A stretch of DNA of 64,000 nt from Mycobacterium sp. MYCO198283 (GTDB taxonomy: Bacteria > Actinomycetota > Actinomycetes > Mycobacteriales > Mycobacteriaceae), in assembly GCF_021213805.1 (NCBI RefSeq), contig NZ_JAJQJI010000010.1:1-64000 (forward strand), given 5' to 3'. The position numbers and the translations under genes were made by a program. Positions 28,901 to 34,774 of the stretch are shown piece after piece; position 1 is the stretch's first letter; each line of letters begins with the position of its first letter. The notes below the pieces were generated by a model that saw nothing but the letters and a program-made list of their open reading frames with translations, was not told the origin of the DNA and ran no database searches.

Positions 28901-29094
28901 AGGGTGGCGAGTTCGGATTCGATGCCGGTGGCCGACACGAGTTCTTCGAGCGTCTCCAGCCAGGCACTGCCCTGACCGCCGAAGGCGACGGCGAAGGGTT
29001 CGCCGGCGCTCAAGCGGTCGACGAGGGCGTACCCACCGGCCCCGCCGCTGTCCTGGCGGCCGGCGGGGACTGCGTCGTACTCGTACATCGTCAC
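19897..29094 (-). CDS. fas: Type I fatty acid synthase (FAS-I)
   Basis: A 3065-aa megasynthase with all domains of a fused fungal/actinobacterial FAS. Acetyltransferase: GHSQG near 147. Enoyl reductase: LLAGMTPTTVDAKIV near 420. MaoC-like dehydratase: DHNPIHTD near 1228. Malonyl/palmitoyl transferase: FPGQGIQHKGMG near 1337 and GHSVGEY near 1437. ACP: DGASSRRNQLLVDLG near 1803, holding the likely phosphopantetheine serine. Ketoreductase: VVTGASKGSIA near 2115. Ketosynthase: GACATAAVS near 2711, HDTST near 2866 and GHAKGG near 2906. It makes C16-C26 acyl-CoAs that feed FAS-II and mycolate synthesis. The GTG start (MTMYEYD) aligns with the remembered M. tuberculosis N terminus. Overlaps acpS by 4 nt. 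Confidence 0.97.
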   Translation of the reverse strand: MTMYEYDAVPAGRQDSGGAGGYALVDRLSAGEPFAVAFGGQGSAWLETLEELVSATGIESELATLAGEADLLLQPVAHELVVVRPIGFEPLRWVRALAAEDATPTAKQLTSAAVSVPGVLLTQIAAVRALARQGLDLTATAPVAVAGHSQGVLAVEALRAAGERDVELLAMAQLIGAAGTLVARRRGIAAMGDRPPMLSVSGVDPERIYELLQDFSDDVRTVLPPVLSIRNGRRSVVITGTPEQLSRFELYCEQIAATEAAERKNKLRGGAVFSPVFEPVAVEVGFHTPRLGDAVELVGRWAEIVGLDAPLARSLADAILVQQVDWVDEVTELHDAGARWILDLGPGDILTRLTAPVVRGLGVGIVPAATRGGQRNLFTIGAVPEVALPWSSYAPQLVRLPGGEVKLATKFTRLTGRSPILLAGMTPTTVDAKIVAAAANAGHWAELAGGGQGTEQIFDDRIAELVELLEPGRAFQFNSLFLDPYLWKLQVGGKRLVQKARQSGAPIDGLVVTAGIPDLQEAVDLIDELNSVGISHVVFKPGTVEQIRSVIRIAAEVSNSPVIVHVEGGRAGGHHSWEDLDDLLLATYSELRSRANITVCVGGGIGTPERAAEYLSGRWSEAYGYPAMPVDGILVGTAAMATLEATTSPAVKQLLVDTPGTDQWVGAGKAQGGMASGRSQLGADIHEIDNAASRCGRLLDEVAGDADAVAARRDEIIAAMAGTAKPYFGDVADMTYLQWLTRYVELAIGDGDSTADTRRADSPWLDVTWRDRFAQLLQRAEARLDPADSGRIETLFADPALLEDPQRAIAALVDRYPDAADVVLHPADVPFFVTLCKTPGKPVNFVPVIDKDVRRWWRSDSLWQAHDARYTADQVCVIPGTAAVAGITRVDEPVGELLDRFEQAGVDELLAAGAQPTDVTARRRGRPDVTGPLAVALDAPDVLWAGRTATNPVHRIAAPADWQVRSDGEGLRAAHPSTGARLTVDDDGAVRLSVPLSGTWIDIRLTLPASTVDGGAPIVTTEDAATAMRAVLAIAAGANSPEALPEVQDGTARVTVAWDPEAVADHTGVTAAFGAPLAPGPSIVPDALVGACWPAVFAVIGAAQTDAGFPVVEGLLSLVHLDHAARLTGALPKERTELAVTATAATATDTEVGRVVPVTVTIAAPDGTVLGTLEERFAIRGRSGAAELTDPVRAGGALSPNAADTPRRRRRDVAVTAPVDMRPFAMVSGDHNPIHTDRAAALLAGLPGPIVHGMWLSAAAQHAVTATDGQARPPARLLGWTARFLGMVSPGDEVALRVDRVGIDQGAEIVEVSAKVGPDLVMSATARLAAPKTVYAFPGQGIQHKGMGMEVRARSKAARKVWDSADTFTRETLGFSVLHVVRDNPTTLTASGVHYHHPEGVLYLTQFTQVAMATVAAAQVAEMREQGAFVEDAIACGHSVGEYTALACVSGVYELEALLEVVFHRGSKMHDIVPRDAKGRSNYRLAAIRPSQIDLPDAEVQDFVADIAARTGEFLQIVNYNLRGSQYAVAGTVRGLEALETEVERRRALTGGKRSFILVPGIDVPFHSQVLRVGVGDFRRALERVMPSGKDPDLIVGRYIPNLVPRPFTLDRDFIQEIRDLVPAEPLDEILADYDTWRNEQPAELCRRVVIELLAWQFASPVRWIETQDLLFTEEAAGGLGVERFVEIGVKSSPTVSGLASNTLKLPEYAHSTVEVLNSERDAAVLFATDEDPVEEPEDVTAAPVAEAAPAQAAPATAAVGAPRPDDIAFDAADATVVLIALSAKMRLDQIEPLDSIESITDGASSRRNQLLVDLGSELNLGAIDGAAEADLGSLKGQVTKLARTYKPFGPVLSDAVNDQLRTVLGPSGKRPGYVGERVTKTWELGPGWAKHVTAEVALGTREGVSVRGGALGGLHDGALADVAAVDKVIDAAVAAVAARRGVSVALPSAGGAGGGVVDSAALAEFAEQVTGRDGVLASAARLVLSQLGLDDTVTPAESATDAELIDLVTAELGSDWPRLVAPAFDARKAVLLDDRWASAREDLVKLWLADDDAVDRGWQRYAEQFEGAGHVVATQASWWQGKALAAGRTVHASLFGRIAAGAENPGRGRYSAEVAVVTGASKGSIAAAVAGLLLHGGATVIATTSRLDDDRLAFYKDLYRDNARFGAKLWVVPANMASYADIDALVSWVGNEQTENLGPQSIHLKDAQTPTLLFPFAAPRVAGDLSEAGSRAELEMKVLLWAVERLIGGLSAIGAERDIASRLHVVLPGSPNRGMFGGDGAYGEAKAALDAVVTRWKAESSWAQRVTLAHALIGWTKGTGLMGHNDVIVDAVERAGVATYTPAEMAAMLLDLCDVESKVAAAQAPIEADLTGGLADVTLDMAALAEQARERMTSRAAEPDAQAGTIAALPSPPRGYTAAPPPAWDDLDVDPADLVVIVGGAELGPYGSSRTRYEMEVAGELSAAGVLELAWTTGLITWEDDPKPGWYDAATGELVDEAELVERYHDAVVERCGIREFVDDGAIDPDHASPLLVSVFLDKDFSFVVSSEADARAFVEFDPAHTVIAPVPASTDWQVTRKAGTEIRVPRKTKLSRTVGGQIPTGFDPTVWGISPDMANSIDRVALWNIVATVDAFLSAGFTPSELMRWVHPSSVASTQGTGMGGMTSMQTMYHGNLLGRSKPNDILQEVLPNVVAAHVIQSYVGSYGAMVHPVGACATAAVSVEEGVDKIRLGKAELVVTGGFDDMTLEAVTGFGDMAATADTEMMRAKGISDGKFSRANDRRRLGFVESQGGGTILLARGDLALKMGLPVLAVVAYAQSFADGVHTSIPAPGLGALGAGRGGRDSVLARSLATLGVSADDIAVVYKHDTSTLANDPNETELHERLADALGRSPGAPMFVVSQKTLTGHAKGGAAVFQMMGLCQVLRDGVIPPNRSLDCVDDELASSAHFVWPRETLHLGEKLPLKAGLVTSLGFGHVSGLIALVHPEAFLATLDADQRESYRQRSAQRVLAGQRRLASAIAGGRPLYERPADRRFDADVPEKRQEAAMLLDPAARLGAGDVYVRS

Positions 29095-29552
29095 GTGTGA
29101 AAACCCCTCGGAGCGTCTCGTCGCATGCGGTGGCGGAACGGCTGATTCGGCATCGAACCCCGGGAAGGAAGTCGGCGTCAGGTCCGGCGAGCCCGCCCGT
29201 CCCCCGGGTCCGGGGAACTCGCATCCGCACTAAGAGTGTCATAAGAACCAGCGCCATCATGGGCCGCGAAATGGTTACTGGCGAGTTCTACGCCGCGGTA
29301 ACCGACCGATCGATAACGCGGAGCCGGTGAACACCTGTCCGCCCACCGGACAAACGTCCTGCAAGACGGCGGTTACGCAGCAGTAGGTGCAACGTCGCAG
29401 GTGACGGCCGGACCGTTATCGAATCGTTACCTCGAAATTTCGGGCTCGCTCGCGTTGCCCTCGGCGGCCACCCAAGCGCCTGCTCGGGCTACGAGTGTTC
29501 GCCGAAGCGCGAAAATGCGCTAAAGATGTTTGCTGACAGCGCTGTGCCGCGT
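29095..29552. promoter_or_regulatory. fas upstream region with repeated GTTA(C/T)C motifs
   Basis: This 458-nt stretch holds no credible gene; a 77-codon plus-strand frame at its fas-proximal end has no ribosome-binding site. It must contain the fas-acpS promoter. Six GTTAC/GTTATC-type words in both orientations lie at about 29274-29278, 29298-29302, 29312-29317, 29371-29376, 29415-29420 and 29426-29430. FasR is known to bind upstream of fas in mycobacteria; whether these words are its sites cannot be told from here. Confidence 0.45.
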
Positions 29553-30254
29553 TCAGTCCCACTGCCCGAAGCGGGGCTTGAGGATGTGGTTGACGTCGAC
29601 GCCGATACCGCCGACCTTCCGCTTGTCGATCTCCACCTGGTGCAGGTGCGCCGCGGCGTGGGCAACGCCCCCCGGCGACCCCCAGTTGTGCTGCCAGAAC
29701 CACGAGCCGAGGCCGTCCTGCACCGCCCACTCGATGGTCTTGGAGTTGGCGTACACGCCGACCCGCTGATGCCCGAGCACCGCTTCCCAGCCCCGCAGGT
29801 ACGGTGCGACCTGCCGCTTGTACTGCTCGAGCGACGGGTCGTCGTCGATCGAGGCGTACACCGGCGCCCCGTAGGAGCCGCCGGCCGCCACGTGCAGTTC
29901 CCAGCCGCGCTGGGCGTGCCGGATCCCCGCCGCGTGCCCGCCGAGCCAATCGGCGGAATCCTGCTTGCCGAACTGATAGCAGGACACGATCTTCAGCCCG
30001 TTCCGGTACAGCTCACGGGCCTCGCCCAGCAGGATCGGCTTCCCCAGCATCCAGTCGCCGCCGGGCCGGCGGTCCGAGACGTACCTGATGACGCCGACGG
30101 CCCCCGACGCCCGGATGTCGCGGGCGCTGAGCACGCCGGCCGCGTAGTCGAGGAGCACGCCCAGCGGTGCGGCCGCCGCCGGCGGCGCGGCGGCCAGGCC
30201 GAGAACCGGCGCCGCCACGGCCGCTTTCAGCACGGTCCGGCGCGGGATCGACAC
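29553..30254 (-). CDS. Exported DUF1906 glycoside-hydrolase-like protein (Rv2525c-like)
   Basis: A 233-aa protein. The N terminus IPRRTVLKAA followed by a hydrophobic stretch and AAA cleavage region (about residue 29) is a probable twin-arginine (Tat) signal. The mature part is the DUF1906 TIM-barrel-like domain: LLDYA, VIRYVSDRRPGGDWM, the acidic strand ASIDDDP and FWQHNW. It resembles lysozyme-like GH25 barrels and may act on cell-wall glycans; the M. tuberculosis homologue is Tat-exported. GTG start with TACCCT 7 nt upstream, so probably leaderless. It ends the block syntenic with M. tuberculosis. Confidence 0.88.
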   Translation of the reverse strand: MSIPRRTVLKAAVAAPVLGLAAAPPAAAAPLGVLLDYAAGVLSARDIRASGAVGVIRYVSDRRPGGDWMLGKPILLGEARELYRNGLKIVSCYQFGKQDSADWLGGHAAGIRHAQRGWELHVAAGGSYGAPVYASIDDDPSLEQYKRQVAPYLRGWEAVLGHQRVGVYANSKTIEWAVQDGLGSWFWQHNWGSPGGVAHAAAHLHQVEIDKRKVGGIGVDVNHILKPRFGQWD

Positions 30255-30261
30255 GAGCAGC

Positions 30262-30267
30262 AGGGTA
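30262..30267 (-). promoter_or_regulatory. -10 element of the DUF1906 gene (leaderless)
   Basis: TACCCT on the minus strand, separated by 7 nt from GTG 30254. It supports that GTG as the start. Confidence 0.5.
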
Positions 30268-30323
30268 CGCCGTAAACCACTTGCGCCCCGGTAACGCCAC
30301 GGGTCACACCTGCAACAGCCGGC

Positions 30324-31076
30324 TCACTCCGCGCTGCCCGCCATCAGCGAGGCCGTGTACTCCGACAGCGCGGCCACCACCTGCTGCCGCAACGCCGCGT
30401 CCAACCGCCGGGCGACGACCCGGCCGCCGAGATCGCGGTGATCGGACACCACGGCGACCACGTCGCCCAGCTGCTGCGGATCGGGAAGGAACGACTCGCC
30501 GAGCAGCCCGACGACCCGGCTCCGCAGCGCGGCCACCACGTCCGCGGCCAGCCGCTCGATCCCGGCCTGCGCGGCGTCGCACACCTCGACGGCGACCCGC
30601 AGGTAGTGCTCGACGCCCGGCGGTGAGAGCACCAGGCGCGCGATCTCCTCGTCGACCAGGACGGCCCCGGCGGGCGAGACCGTCGCGATGCCCAGCTCCA
30701 CCAGCCGCCGCACGGCCGGGTGATCCGCGGCCACCGGCAGCTCGGTGCGCCGCGGATGCTCCGGCGTGACGGTCGTCGGCCCGTCGGTCAGCCCGCCGCG
30801 CCACGGCCCGAACATGACCTCCCGGAAGCCGAGGACGTCGGCCAGGTCGTGCCCGTCGCGTGCGCCCGCGAGGAATTGGGCGATGTGGCTGGACTTGAAG
30901 CCGCGTCCCAACAGGTCACTGATGAGCCGCACCTGCGCCAGGTGCACGTCGCTGTAGAGCGCCGTGCGTCCCACCTTGCGCGGCGGTTCGAGCAGATGGC
31001 GCTCGCGGTAAGCGCGGATGTTGCGCTGGCTCACCCCGGAGAGGCGCGCCAGGTCGTCGATCCGGTACTCAGCCAC
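30324..31076 (-). CDS. MerR-family transcriptional regulator
   Basis: A 250-aa regulator. The N-terminal winged helix-turn-helix (about 1-70) reads YRIDDLARLSGVSQRNIRAY followed by RTALYSDVHLAQVRLI, typical of MerR proteins, then a coiled linker and a C-terminal helical domain of about 150 residues without metal-binding cysteines, so an organic effector is more likely. GTG start at 31076 is the only one that keeps the whole HTH without the unrelated upstream reading frame. It is divergent from an MFS transporter gene, its probable target, with a palindrome between them. Confidence 0.85.
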   Translation of the reverse strand: MAEYRIDDLARLSGVSQRNIRAYRERHLLEPPRKVGRTALYSDVHLAQVRLISDLLGRGFKSSHIAQFLAGARDGHDLADVLGFREVMFGPWRGGLTDGPTTVTPEHPRRTELPVAADHPAVRRLVELGIATVSPAGAVLVDEEIARLVLSPPGVEHYLRVAVEVCDAAQAGIERLAADVVAALRSRVVGLLGESFLPDPQQLGDVVAVVSDHRDLGGRVVARRLDAALRQQVVAALSEYTASLMAGSAE

Positions 31077-31101
31077 CGAGGGGCCGACTCGGACGACGGA
31101 T

Positions 31102-31111
31102 TTGCATGCAA
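31102..31111. promoter_or_regulatory. Palindrome in the MerR/MFS divergent region
   Basis: TTGCATGCAA, a perfect 10-bp palindrome nearly extended to AATTGCATGCAAAT. It lies in the roughly 106-nt gap between the MerR GTG and the transporter GTG and is a candidate operator, although short palindromes also arise by chance. Confidence 0.35.
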
Positions 31112-31182
31112 TTGATGGTAGGCGTCGCGGGGCCCGGAGCGCGCCGCGCGTGAGCGGGGCGGCGACGGGGTAACGAGACAGC

Positions 31183-32490
31183 GTGCGACCGTGGATCGTC
31201 TGGGGTGTCGGGCTGCTCGCATACATCGTGGCGGTCCAAGACCGGACGACGCTCGGGGTGTCCGGCATCGCCGCCGCCGACCGGTTCGGTGCCAGCCCCG
31301 GCGTGCTGTCGACCTTCGTGGTGCTGCAGGTCGTCGTGTACGCCGCCGCGCAGGTGCCGGCCGGGCTGCTGCTCGACCGGTTCGGGTCGCGGGCGATGAT
31401 CGCGATCGGCGGCCTCTTCATGGCGGCCGGCCAGCTGGCGCTGGCGCTGACCGAATCGCTGCCGATCGCCATCGGCGCCCGGGCCGTCCTCGGCCTCGGC
31501 GATGCGATGACGTTCATCTCGGTGCTGCGGCTGGTGCCGTTCTGGTTCGCGCCGCAGCGCATCCCGCTGGTGACCCAGCTGACCGGCATCTGCGGGCAGC
31601 TCGGGCAGGTGCTGTCGGCGGTGCCGTTCCTGTCGCTGCTGCTCGCGGCCGGATGGACCACTGCGTACCTGTCGGCGGCCGCGTTCGGGGTGCTGTCGGT
31701 TGCGCTGACGCTGGCACTCGTGCGCGACACCCCGCACGGCCCGGCCCAGTCCCGGACCGCCTTCTCGGCGCGCGAGACGCTGCGGAACGTGCGGACGACC
31801 TGGCTGCGAGCCGGGACCCGCCTCGGCTTCTTCGCCCACATGGGCACGCAGTTCTCGGTGACCGTCTTCGCGCTCATGTGGGGCGTGCCGTACCTGACCG
31901 AAGCGCAGGGCGTCTCCACCACCGCGGCGGGCGGCCTGCTCACCCTGTCGGTGATCACCGCCATCGCGGCCGGCGTGGTGATCGGCCTGCTCACCGGCCG
32001 GTATCCGCACCGCCGCTCCCGCATCGTGCTCGGCATCGTCGTCAGCAACGCGCTGATGTGGACCGTGGTGCTGCTGCTGCCCGCGCCGGCGCCGCGGTGG
32101 CTCCTCGTGCTGCTCGTGGCCGTCATCTCCGTGGGCGGGCCCGGGTCGATGGTCGGCTTCGACCTCGCGCGGACCTTCAACCCGAGCACGACGCTGGGCA
32201 CCGCGCAGGGCATGGTCAACATGGGCGGCTTCGTGGCGTCGCTGCTGGTCATGCAGGCGATGGGCATGATCATCGGTGCGGCGGGCGGCTATTCGTTCGA
32301 GGCGTTCCGGTGGGCGTGGGCCGTGCAGTACGCCGTATGGGCGCTCGCGGCGGTCGGCATCCTGATCACCCGCCGCAAGGCCCGGTCGACGCTGTACGAG
32401 ATCGACGACGAGCGCCTGCTGCTCGAGGGGTTCGAGCACGGCCAGGTCCGTCAGATGCGCTTCCTCAACGACCGCCTCCCGAAGTGGTAA
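31183..32490 (+). CDS. MFS transporter
   Basis: A 435-aa major facilitator with about 12 membrane helices. The helix 2-3 loop DRFGSRAMIAIGG is the MFS signature, and a cytoplasmic loop follows helix 6 (about 190-215). The C-terminal tail of about 35 residues is charged and cytoplasmic. Family features resemble nitrate/sugar-phosphate-type MFS permeases, but the substrate is unknown. GTG start at 31183. It is divergent from a MerR regulator, which suggests an inducible exporter or importer. Confidence 0.87.
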   Translation: MRPWIVWGVGLLAYIVAVQDRTTLGVSGIAAADRFGASPGVLSTFVVLQVVVYAAAQVPAGLLLDRFGSRAMIAIGGLFMAAGQLALALTESLPIAIGARAVLGLGDAMTFISVLRLVPFWFAPQRIPLVTQLTGICGQLGQVLSAVPFLSLLLAAGWTTAYLSAAAFGVLSVALTLALVRDTPHGPAQSRTAFSARETLRNVRTTWLRAGTRLGFFAHMGTQFSVTVFALMWGVPYLTEAQGVSTTAAGGLLTLSVITAIAAGVVIGLLTGRYPHRRSRIVLGIVVSNALMWTVVLLLPAPAPRWLLVLLVAVISVGGPGSMVGFDLARTFNPSTTLGTAQGMVNMGGFVASLLVMQAMGMIIGAAGGYSFEAFRWAWAVQYAVWALAAVGILITRRKARSTLYEIDDERLLLEGFEHGQVRQMRFLNDRLPKW

Positions 32491-32531
32491 CCGGTTACGT
32501 CCGAAGCGATAACCGCATTCTCGTTCGCCGC

Positions 32532-32537
32532 TAGAAT
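32532..32537 (+). promoter_or_regulatory. -10 element of a secreted-protein gene (leaderless)
   Basis: TAGAAT, 7 nt before GTG 32545, fixing that GTG as both transcription and translation start. Confidence 0.65.
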
Positions 32538-32544
32538 CGGCGAC

Positions 32545-33018
32545 GTGACGACGTGGCTGCGGCGGATGTGGACGGTGGGGGTCATCGGCGTGCTGGCCGT
32601 TGCGGGCGTGGCGTTCGCCCCGGCGTCACAGGCAGGGCCGTACATGCTGAAGGGCAACTACGACATCCGGATCCCCGACCGGTACGACTTCCACACCTGG
32701 ATCTGGACGGTGTCGCCGTGCGTGCCGTTCAGTCCCGAGTGCGTCAAAATCCAGGGCGTGCCGCAGCCCATCGCCAAGGCATTCCAGTGGAACGGCGACG
32801 CACGTCCCGGCCCCGACGGACGCTACACGCTGACGGTCGACGTGCCCGACGGCCTGCGGTGCGACAACATCTACTACGGCCCGGTGATCCCCACCCACGA
32901 CGTCTACACCTGGGACCCGGTGACCCTGGCGGGCACGCTGGTCAGCTCATTCGACGTCAACTGCGGGAACCAGCCGGGCGGCTCCTACACCTACCCGTTC
33001 AACCTGATCCGGATGTAG
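32545..33018 (+). CDS. Secreted protein of unknown function
   Basis: A 157-aa protein with a Sec signal peptide: basic start TTWLRRMW, hydrophobic core and a cleavage site around SQA-GP (about residue 30). The mature part of about 127 residues has four cysteines (SPCVPF, PECVK, LRCDN, VNCGN), suggesting two disulfides, and many aromatic residues. It looks like one of the small beta-rich secreted proteins common in mycobacteria and loosely resembles the product at 43272. No function assigned. Convergent with the ChaB-like gene, with 3 nt between stops. Confidence 0.8.
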   Translation: MTTWLRRMWTVGVIGVLAVAGVAFAPASQAGPYMLKGNYDIRIPDRYDFHTWIWTVSPCVPFSPECVKIQGVPQPIAKAFQWNGDARPGPDGRYTLTVDVPDGLRCDNIYYGPVIPTHDVYTWDPVTLAGTLVSSFDVNCGNQPGGSYTYPFNLIRM

Positions 33019-33021
33019 CCG

Positions 33022-33441
33022 TCAGCGGTTGCGTGCCGACTCGCGGCGGTTGGCCTTCTTGATGGCGTCGACGAGCTGCGCCTTGTCCATCGACGAGCGC
33101 CCGGAGATGTCGAGCCGGCGCGCGATGTCCAGCAGGTGCTTCTTGGTGGCGTTGGCGTTGACGCCCTCGGCCGTCTCCCCGGCGGCGTTCGGGCCGCCGC
33201 TTTGCGCGCGCTGATCGGAGGGCCCCTTCGAGTCCTTCTCCTCCCAGTGGTCGCCGACCTTCTCGTAGCTGTGCTTGAGCGCGCTGTAGGCCACGCGGTG
33301 CGCGCGCTCGGAATCGCCGTACTGCTCGGCGGCGGCGTCGTGCGCCTTGGCGAACGTCCGCTGCGCCTTGTCGTCGGACTTTCGCAGCGTGCTGGGCAGC
33401 TCGCTCTTCTTGGCGTCGCCTCGCTTGGTGGTCTTGGGCAT
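33022..33441 (-). CDS. ChaB-like protein with C-terminal Rho-N (SAP-like) domain
   Basis: A 139-aa cytoplasmic protein. Residues about 10-70 match the ChaB fold (LPSTLRKSDDKAQRTFAKAHD, then HRVAYSALKHSYEKVGDHWEEKD). Residues about 98-139 form a Rho N-terminal-like helical module (KKHLLDIARRLDISGRSSMD), which binds nucleic acid in other proteins. The start ATG follows GGGAGGAACG. In actinobacteria ChaB proteins are small and of unclear role; a cation-transport role is inherited from a misleading E. coli name. Confidence 0.82.
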   Translation of the reverse strand: MPKTTKRGDAKKSELPSTLRKSDDKAQRTFAKAHDAAAEQYGDSERAHRVAYSALKHSYEKVGDHWEEKDSKGPSDQRAQSGGPNAAGETAEGVNANATKKHLLDIARRLDISGRSSMDKAQLVDAIKKANRRESARNR

Positions 33442-33538
33442 CTGGACGTTCCTCCCTGCGGCTGAGCGTCGGCTACCCGGCGTGGCGAGCGCAAAAACGC
33501 CGGTGATTGCGCGGCCGGGCAGTGGGTATGGAGCCGGG

Positions 33539-33991
33539 GTGAGCACAGCCGAGGAGATCGAGCGGACACAGGGGTTGAACCGCCGGCCGGCGGGCGTCGA
33601 CGATGCCACCGTCGAGGCGGTCGGCAAGGTGTCCGAAGCCCTGGAGGCGCTGGAGGAGGCCCGCGGCCGCCTCTACGGGTTCCACCGGCTGCTCGGCCGC
33701 GCCGACCTGCTGCTCGGCGACGGCTGCGAAATGCTGCGCAAAGCCGGCCACGGCGACGTCGCGGAGCGGCTCGAACGCGAGGTGCTGGGCCGCAACGTGC
33801 TGCGGGGCCGCTGGACGTTCCAAATCGTCGAGGACTTCGACGACAACTACTGGTCGGTGTTCCGCGCCGAGGAGCAGCGGGTGCGCGACCAGCTGCAGCA
33901 GGGCGTGCGGCACGTCTACGAAGCCGAGATGAAGCAGGACCGCCGCACCGACGGCCGGTCGGGTCACGAGGCGACGCCCGAGGACACCTGA
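33539..33991 (+). CDS. Hypothetical cytoplasmic protein
   Basis: A 150-aa soluble protein, mostly helical and charged. A conserved-looking core reads GFHRLLGRADLLLGDGCEMLR, then GRWTFQIVEDFDDNYW. No membrane segment or signal. GTG start at 33539 is chosen as the first start giving a polar N terminus (STAEEIERTQG); earlier in-frame ATGs lie inside the ChaB gene on the other strand. Related proteins appear in other mycobacteria as far as I recall, without known function. Confidence 0.72.
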   Translation: MSTAEEIERTQGLNRRPAGVDDATVEAVGKVSEALEALEEARGRLYGFHRLLGRADLLLGDGCEMLRKAGHGDVAERLEREVLGRNVLRGRWTFQIVEDFDDNYWSVFRAEEQRVRDQLQQGVRHVYEAEMKQDRRTDGRSGHEATPEDT

Positions 33992-34027
33992 ACCGTCCCA
34001 GCCCTTGGAGCGGCCGCGGCCGTGCTT

Positions 34028-34033
34028 TACATT
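34028..34033 (+). promoter_or_regulatory. -10 element of the DoxX gene (leaderless)
   Basis: TACATT, 7 nt before ATG 34041. Confidence 0.6.
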
Positions 34034-34040
34034 CCAGGCC

Positions 34041-34571
34041 ATGATTGTCGACACCTCCGCCGCCGACGCCGGCCTGCTGATCCTGCGGGTCGTGCTCGGG
34101 TTGACCATGGCGGCCCACGGTTACAACAAGTTCTTCGGCGGCGGGCGCATCCCCGGCACCGCCGGCTGGTTCGACAGCATCGGCATGAGGCCCGGCATTT
34201 TCCACGCCCGCGTCGCGGCGACCACGGAGCTGGCGGCCGGGGTCGGGCTCGCGGCCGGGCTCTTGACGCCGATCCCCGCGGCGGGCTTCGTCGCCCTGAT
34301 GCTCGTCGCAGCCTGGACGGTGCACCGCGGCAACGGGTTCTTCATCGTCAAGCAGGGCTGGGAATACAATCTCGTGCTGGCGGTCGCCGCCGTCGCGGTG
34401 GCCACAGTTGGTCCCGGTCGCTACAGCTTGGACCACCTGCTGTTCTCGGGTTCGGACTTCTACGACCTGCTGCACGGCTGGTGGGGACTGGTGATCGCGG
34501 TGGGGCTGGGCCTGGCCGGCGGCATCGGGCAACTGGCCATCTTCTATCGGCCGCCCGCGAAGACCGGCTGA
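34041..34571 (+). CDS. DoxX family membrane protein
   Basis: A 176-aa protein with four membrane helices. The family signature near the start reads LLILRVVLGLTMAAHGYNKFFGG, followed by a second-helix region with TELAAGVGLAAGLL. DoxX proteins are integral membrane proteins; the M. tuberculosis member works with SodA and SseA in membrane-associated oxidant defence. Neither partner is nearby, so function here is open. Start fixed by TACATT 7 nt upstream. Confidence 0.85.
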   Translation: MIVDTSAADAGLLILRVVLGLTMAAHGYNKFFGGGRIPGTAGWFDSIGMRPGIFHARVAATTELAAGVGLAAGLLTPIPAAGFVALMLVAAWTVHRGNGFFIVKQGWEYNLVLAVAAVAVATVGPGRYSLDHLLFSGSDFYDLLHGWWGLVIAVGLGLAGGIGQLAIFYRPPAKTG

Positions 34572-34725
34572 GCGAGCGCACAGTTCTCTCTTTCGGGAAA
34601 CGCTATTTCCGCAGTTCACGAGGTGTTTAAGCGCTCCCCTTAGCCGGGGCAGCGATCTGGGTCACACTGCTGGTGGTAACGTTCCTCTCCGGCAGCCGAC
34701 CATCGGATCACAGCAGGAGGCGACG

Positions 34726-34767
34726 ATGCACATGCGCATCCCGGTCACTTGCCGTCCCGTGCACTGA
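34726..34767 (+). CDS. Candidate 13-residue leader peptide upstream of Omam-like operon
   Basis: ATG 34726 to TGA 34767 encodes MHMRIPVTCRPVH. It is preceded by an excellent AGGAGG with a 5-nt spacer and ends 7 nt before the start of the next gene. Such SD-driven short ORFs directly upstream of a gene can couple or attenuate translation. Its single Cys and two flanking His do not reveal a clear amino-acid sensor. Without conservation data the call rests on the ribosome-binding site and spacing. Confidence 0.45.
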   Translation: MHMRIPVTCRPVH

Positions 34768-34774
34768 GGGGCTC

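Noticed and set aside
29097..29330. 77-codon plus-strand ORF in the fas upstream region
   Set aside because: It has no ribosome-binding site, starts 3 nt from the fas start and shows no recognisable product, so it is treated as part of the fas regulatory region.
31069..32439. 456-codon minus-strand frame under the MFS transporter
   Set aside because: The product is His/Arg/Gln-rich without domains, and the plus strand encodes a clear 12-helix transporter.
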